A stretch of 7,846 nt of DNA from an uncultured Bacteroidales bacterium (GTDB lineage: Bacteria > Bacteroidota > Bacteroidia > Bacteroidales > P3). Position 1 is the stretch's first letter. Each line of letters starts with the position of its first letter. This document shows, piece by piece, positions 5,947-7,846 of the stretch. A program made the translations under genes and the position numbers. A model generated the notes under the pieces. It made no database searches and was not told the origin of the DNA. It saw only the letters and a program-made list of their open reading frames with translations. The stretch is taken from contig CAJOQB010000105.1 of the NCBI GenBank assembly GCA_905236405.1, forward strand, positions 1 through 7,846, given 5' to 3'.

Positions 5947-7647
5947 ATGAAAGAGAGAAAACAGAACCATGTGCTTTTGAATGCACTACGACTGGTCTAT
6001 CGGTGCGACGCCAAAGGGTTTGTGCTGAAGATTGTCTATACCGCTGTCGGCAGTTTGCTGCCGTTGGCCAACCTCTACATATTGGCTCAGATTGTCGACT
6101 CGGTGCAGGCGACGCTGCAAAACAACAGCGAGGTCGTCGTCCTCTCTATCCCTGTCGCCGTGTCTCTCTTTGCAGCTATATTCTTCCTTGGTCGTTTGGT
6201 GGGCATCCTCTCGATTGTCAATAGCGACAAACTCACCCAGCGACTCATCGACTACATCAGCGACCAGATACAGTCGCACTCGGTGTCGCTCGATATGGCT
6301 TACTACGACAATCCCGACTATCACGACACTTTCCATCGTGCCCAACAGGAGGCCAATTTCCGACCCATCCGCATCCTGGACGACTTCACCAACTTTGTGG
6401 GCAGCGCCATCAGCATTGTCGGTGTGGTCACCATGCTGGCCACGGCCTCGTGTCTCACGTTGGTGGTCATGATTGTGGCCATCATCCCCACTTTTATTGT
6501 CCGTTTGGTCAAGTCGCGGAGGGTCTTCTCTTTCCGCCGCGAGAGTACCCAGTTGACCCGTCGTACCCATTACTTGGCCGCCTTGCTGACCAACAGCGCC
6601 TATGCCAAGGAGACACGAGCCTTTGGGTTGGGGCATTTCTTCCGTCAGCAGTTTGTTGCCATCCGTCGTGAGTTGGTCGACAAGCTGTTGTCCATCTCGC
6701 GACGCATAGCAGTCAGCGATGTTCTCTCAGCTATATTGGAGACGGCTGCCCTGATGCTGATTGTAGTCTTCCTTTGTCGAGAGACGGTGGCAGGTGCCAT
6801 AACTGTCGGTTCTTTTGTCATGCTCTTCGAGGCTTTCCGTCGGGGGCAGCAGAGCCTTCAAACCATGGCTACCGCTGTTGCTGGATTATACGATAGCAAA
6901 CTTTTTATGGGCAATCTTTTTGAGTTCATGGAGTTGAGACCAACTATCACTTCACCCGATCATCCTGTCGCTTTCCCTCGACAAGTGGATTCGGTGGTGT
7001 TCGACGATATCACCTTTCGTTACCCTGCTGTCCAGTCGACAGAACAGAGTGCCGATCCCGACTATCAGGCTGGCAAGGCACAGCGACCAGTGCTACAGCA
7101 TTTCTCGCTGCGGTGTGTGAAGGGAGAGGTGACCTGCCTACAAGGTGAGAACGGTTTTGGCAAGACTACTCTCCTCAAACTACTGCTGCGTCTTTATGAT
7201 CCCGACGACGGTCGCATCCTTATCAATGGCATTGATATCCGTCAATTCGACCTCGAGGAGCTGCGGCACAATATCAGTGCCATCTTCCAAGACCATGTCC
7301 GTTTCTATTTCACCGCACGGCAAAACATCGAGTTTGGTGACATCCATCATTTGGGTGATGAAGAGCGGCTTCAACGTGCTGCTGAAATGAGTGAGGCCAT
7401 GCCTGTCATCGAACGGTTGTCCAAGGGGATGGATACCCCGTTGGGCCGTCAGTTCTATCAGGGGGAGGAACTTAGTATGGGACAGTGGCAGCGTGTCGCC
7501 TTGGCTCGCCAACTCTACAGTGAGGCTCCCGTATTGGTGTTTGACGAGCCCACAGCTTGGATGGATAGTCAATCCCGCGAGCAGTTCCTCAAGAATCTCG
7601 AAGTCATCAAACGGGACAAAGTGGTCATCTTGATTTCCCATTTATAA
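5947..7647 (+). CDS. ABC exporter, fused permease and ATPase, truncated at the H-loop
   Basis: This 566-residue half-transporter should act as a homodimer or heterodimer in the inner membrane, exporting an unknown substrate. The type-I exporter membrane domain covers about 25-305, with hydrophobic stretches near 27-50, 65-90, 148-188, 258-278 and 283-297. The nucleotide-binding domain starts at about 348, with Tyr359 as probable A-loop residue. A roughly 17-residue acidic/polar insertion follows (363-379). Walker A is GENGFGKTT (400-408, Lys406). The Q-loop glutamine is 448. The signature reads LSMGQ (509-513) instead of LSGGQ. Walker B is VLVFDEP with Asp533 and catalytic Glu534; the D-loop aspartate is 540. 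The H-loop histidine is residue 565, and the protein ends one residue later. The usual tail of the domain, from the ISHR-type segment onward, is missing. All other catalytic residues are kept, so the protein may be functional or recently damaged. Confidence 0.9.
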   Translation: MKERKQNHVLLNALRLVYRCDAKGFVLKIVYTAVGSLLPLANLYILAQIVDSVQATLQNNSEVVVLSIPVAVSLFAAIFFLGRLVGILSIVNSDKLTQRLIDYISDQIQSHSVSLDMAYYDNPDYHDTFHRAQQEANFRPIRILDDFTNFVGSAISIVGVVTMLATASCLTLVVMIVAIIPTFIVRLVKSRRVFSFRRESTQLTRRTHYLAALLTNSAYAKETRAFGLGHFFRQQFVAIRRELVDKLLSISRRIAVSDVLSAILETAALMLIVVFLCRETVAGAITVGSFVMLFEAFRRGQQSLQTMATAVAGLYDSKLFMGNLFEFMELRPTITSPDHPVAFPRQVDSVVFDDITFRYPAVQSTEQSADPDYQAGKAQRPVLQHFSLRCVKGEVTCLQGENGFGKTTLLKLLLRLYDPDDGRILINGIDIRQFDLEELRHNISAIFQDHVRFYFTARQNIEFGDIHHLGDEERLQRAAEMSEAMPVIERLSKGMDTPLGRQFYQGEELSMGQWQRVALARQLYSEAPVLVFDEPTAWMDSQSREQFLKNLEVIKRDKVVILISHL

Positions 7648-7712
7648 CAAATAGATGCATGCTCTCTTTTGATGTCCTTGTTTTGTCCCAAGAGGAAAAA
7701 AACAGAAAAAAG

Positions 7713-7742
7713 TTGGAGTATTGATTTTTCTTCGTACTTTTG
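7713..7742 (+). promoter_or_regulatory. Bacteroidota-type promoter upstream of the last gene
   Basis: TTG at 7713-7715 and TACTTTTG at 7735-7742 are separated by 19 nt, matching the -33/-7 promoter arrangement of Bacteroidota (primary sigma factor of the RpoD/ABfA type). The region between is AT-rich. Transcription would begin at about 7749, giving a leader of about 47 nt before the ATG at 7796. This is the best promoter in the window and indicates that the last gene is a separate transcription unit from the ABC transporter. Confidence 0.68.
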
Positions 7743-7759
7743 CAATCGTTACTAACACA

Positions 7760-7777
7760 GGGGTGCTTGTTAACCCC
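7760..7777 (+). other. GC-rich hairpin in the leader of the last gene
   Basis: GGGGT (7760-7764) can pair with ACCCC (7773-7777) around an 8-nt loop, in an otherwise AT-rich leader. It lies about 11 nt after the predicted transcription start and 18 nt before the ATG. A run of only three T residues follows, so it is a poor terminator. It may stabilise the 5' end of the message or affect translation. The string GGGGTGC recalls the start of a TPP riboswitch, but the conserved CTGAGA and the rest of that aptamer are absent. Confidence 0.35.
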
Positions 7778-7795
7778 CTTTATCAAAACAAGGAT

Positions 7796-7846
7796 ATGAA
7801 GATTAAAAACCAGCAGGTTAGTGTGCTGTTTATGCTTTTGGGCACA
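7796..7846 (+). CDS. N-terminus of a probably exported protein (runs off the window)
   Basis: Only 17 codons are present, reading MKIKNQQVSVLFMLLGT. A short basic N-terminus (two lysines) followed by a hydrophobic run VSVLFMLLG is what a signal peptide or lipoprotein leader looks like, but no cleavage site or lipobox cysteine is reached. The start is supported by the strong promoter upstream and by AAGGA at 7790-7794, although that site is only 1 nt from the ATG, closer than ideal. No function can be given. The frame is open to the edge of the window. Confidence 0.6.
   Translation, partial: MKIKNQQVSVLFMLLGT

Noticed and set aside
7648..7712. Terminator after the ABC gene.
   Set aside because: The only pairing found, CTCTT with AAGAG across a long loop, is weak and is followed by A-rich, not T-rich, sequence on the plus strand.
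7662..7725. A 22-codon small open frame after the ABC gene, beginning MLSFDVLVLS.
   Set aside because: It lies in AT-rich spacer, has no ribosome-binding site, and overlaps the -33 element of the next promoter; a chance frame is the simpler explanation.
7756..7795. Possible TPP riboswitch, suggested by the string GGGGTGC in the leader of the last gene.
   Set aside because: The conserved CTGAGA and the second half of the aptamer are absent, and the leader of about 47 nt is far too short for the fold.

Overview
The window looks like ordinary chromosomal DNA from a member of the Bacteroidota, most likely Bacteroidales. The clues are promoter boxes of the TAnnTTTG type in AT-rich gaps (best at 7713-7742), weak or absent Shine-Dalgarno sequences at most starts, and fairly GC-rich genes separated by AT-rich spacers. 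I cannot name a genus from this alone. I see no tRNA, rRNA, CRISPR array, IS element or phage gene.

Layout: Positions 1-199 hold no confident gene. They contain an AT-rich inverted repeat (6-38) and a 40-codon minus-strand open stretch with coding-like codon use (64-186), possibly the tail of a decayed gene. A YgiQ-type radical SAM protein runs rightward from 200 to 1996. It converges, with only 3 nt between stop codons, on a leftward two-gene unit: a GNAT acetyltransferase (3563 to 3051) followed 1 nt later by the endolytic murein transglycosylase MltG (3049 to 2000). A 142-nt divergent promoter region (3564-3705) separates this unit from a rightward three-gene unit: an inositol-monophosphatase-family phosphatase (3706-4557), a ClpP-class/NfeD membrane serine protease (4572-5927) and an ABC exporter half-transporter (5947-7647). 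The gaps inside this unit are 14 and 19 nt. After the ABC gene comes a well-formed promoter, a short leader with a GC-rich hairpin, and the first 17 codons of a probably exported protein that runs off the window at 7796-7846.

How the genes relate: most are housekeeping or envelope-linked (peptidoglycan glycan-strand cleavage, membrane proteolysis, export, phosphate-ester hydrolysis), but nothing ties them into one pathway. The main oddity is that the ABC protein stops one residue after its H-loop histidine, so it lacks the usual C-terminal end of the nucleotide-binding domain, and its signature motif reads LSMGQ instead of LSGGQ. The NfeD protease has no flotillin/SPFH partner within view. 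I did not find a convincing new multi-gene system here.
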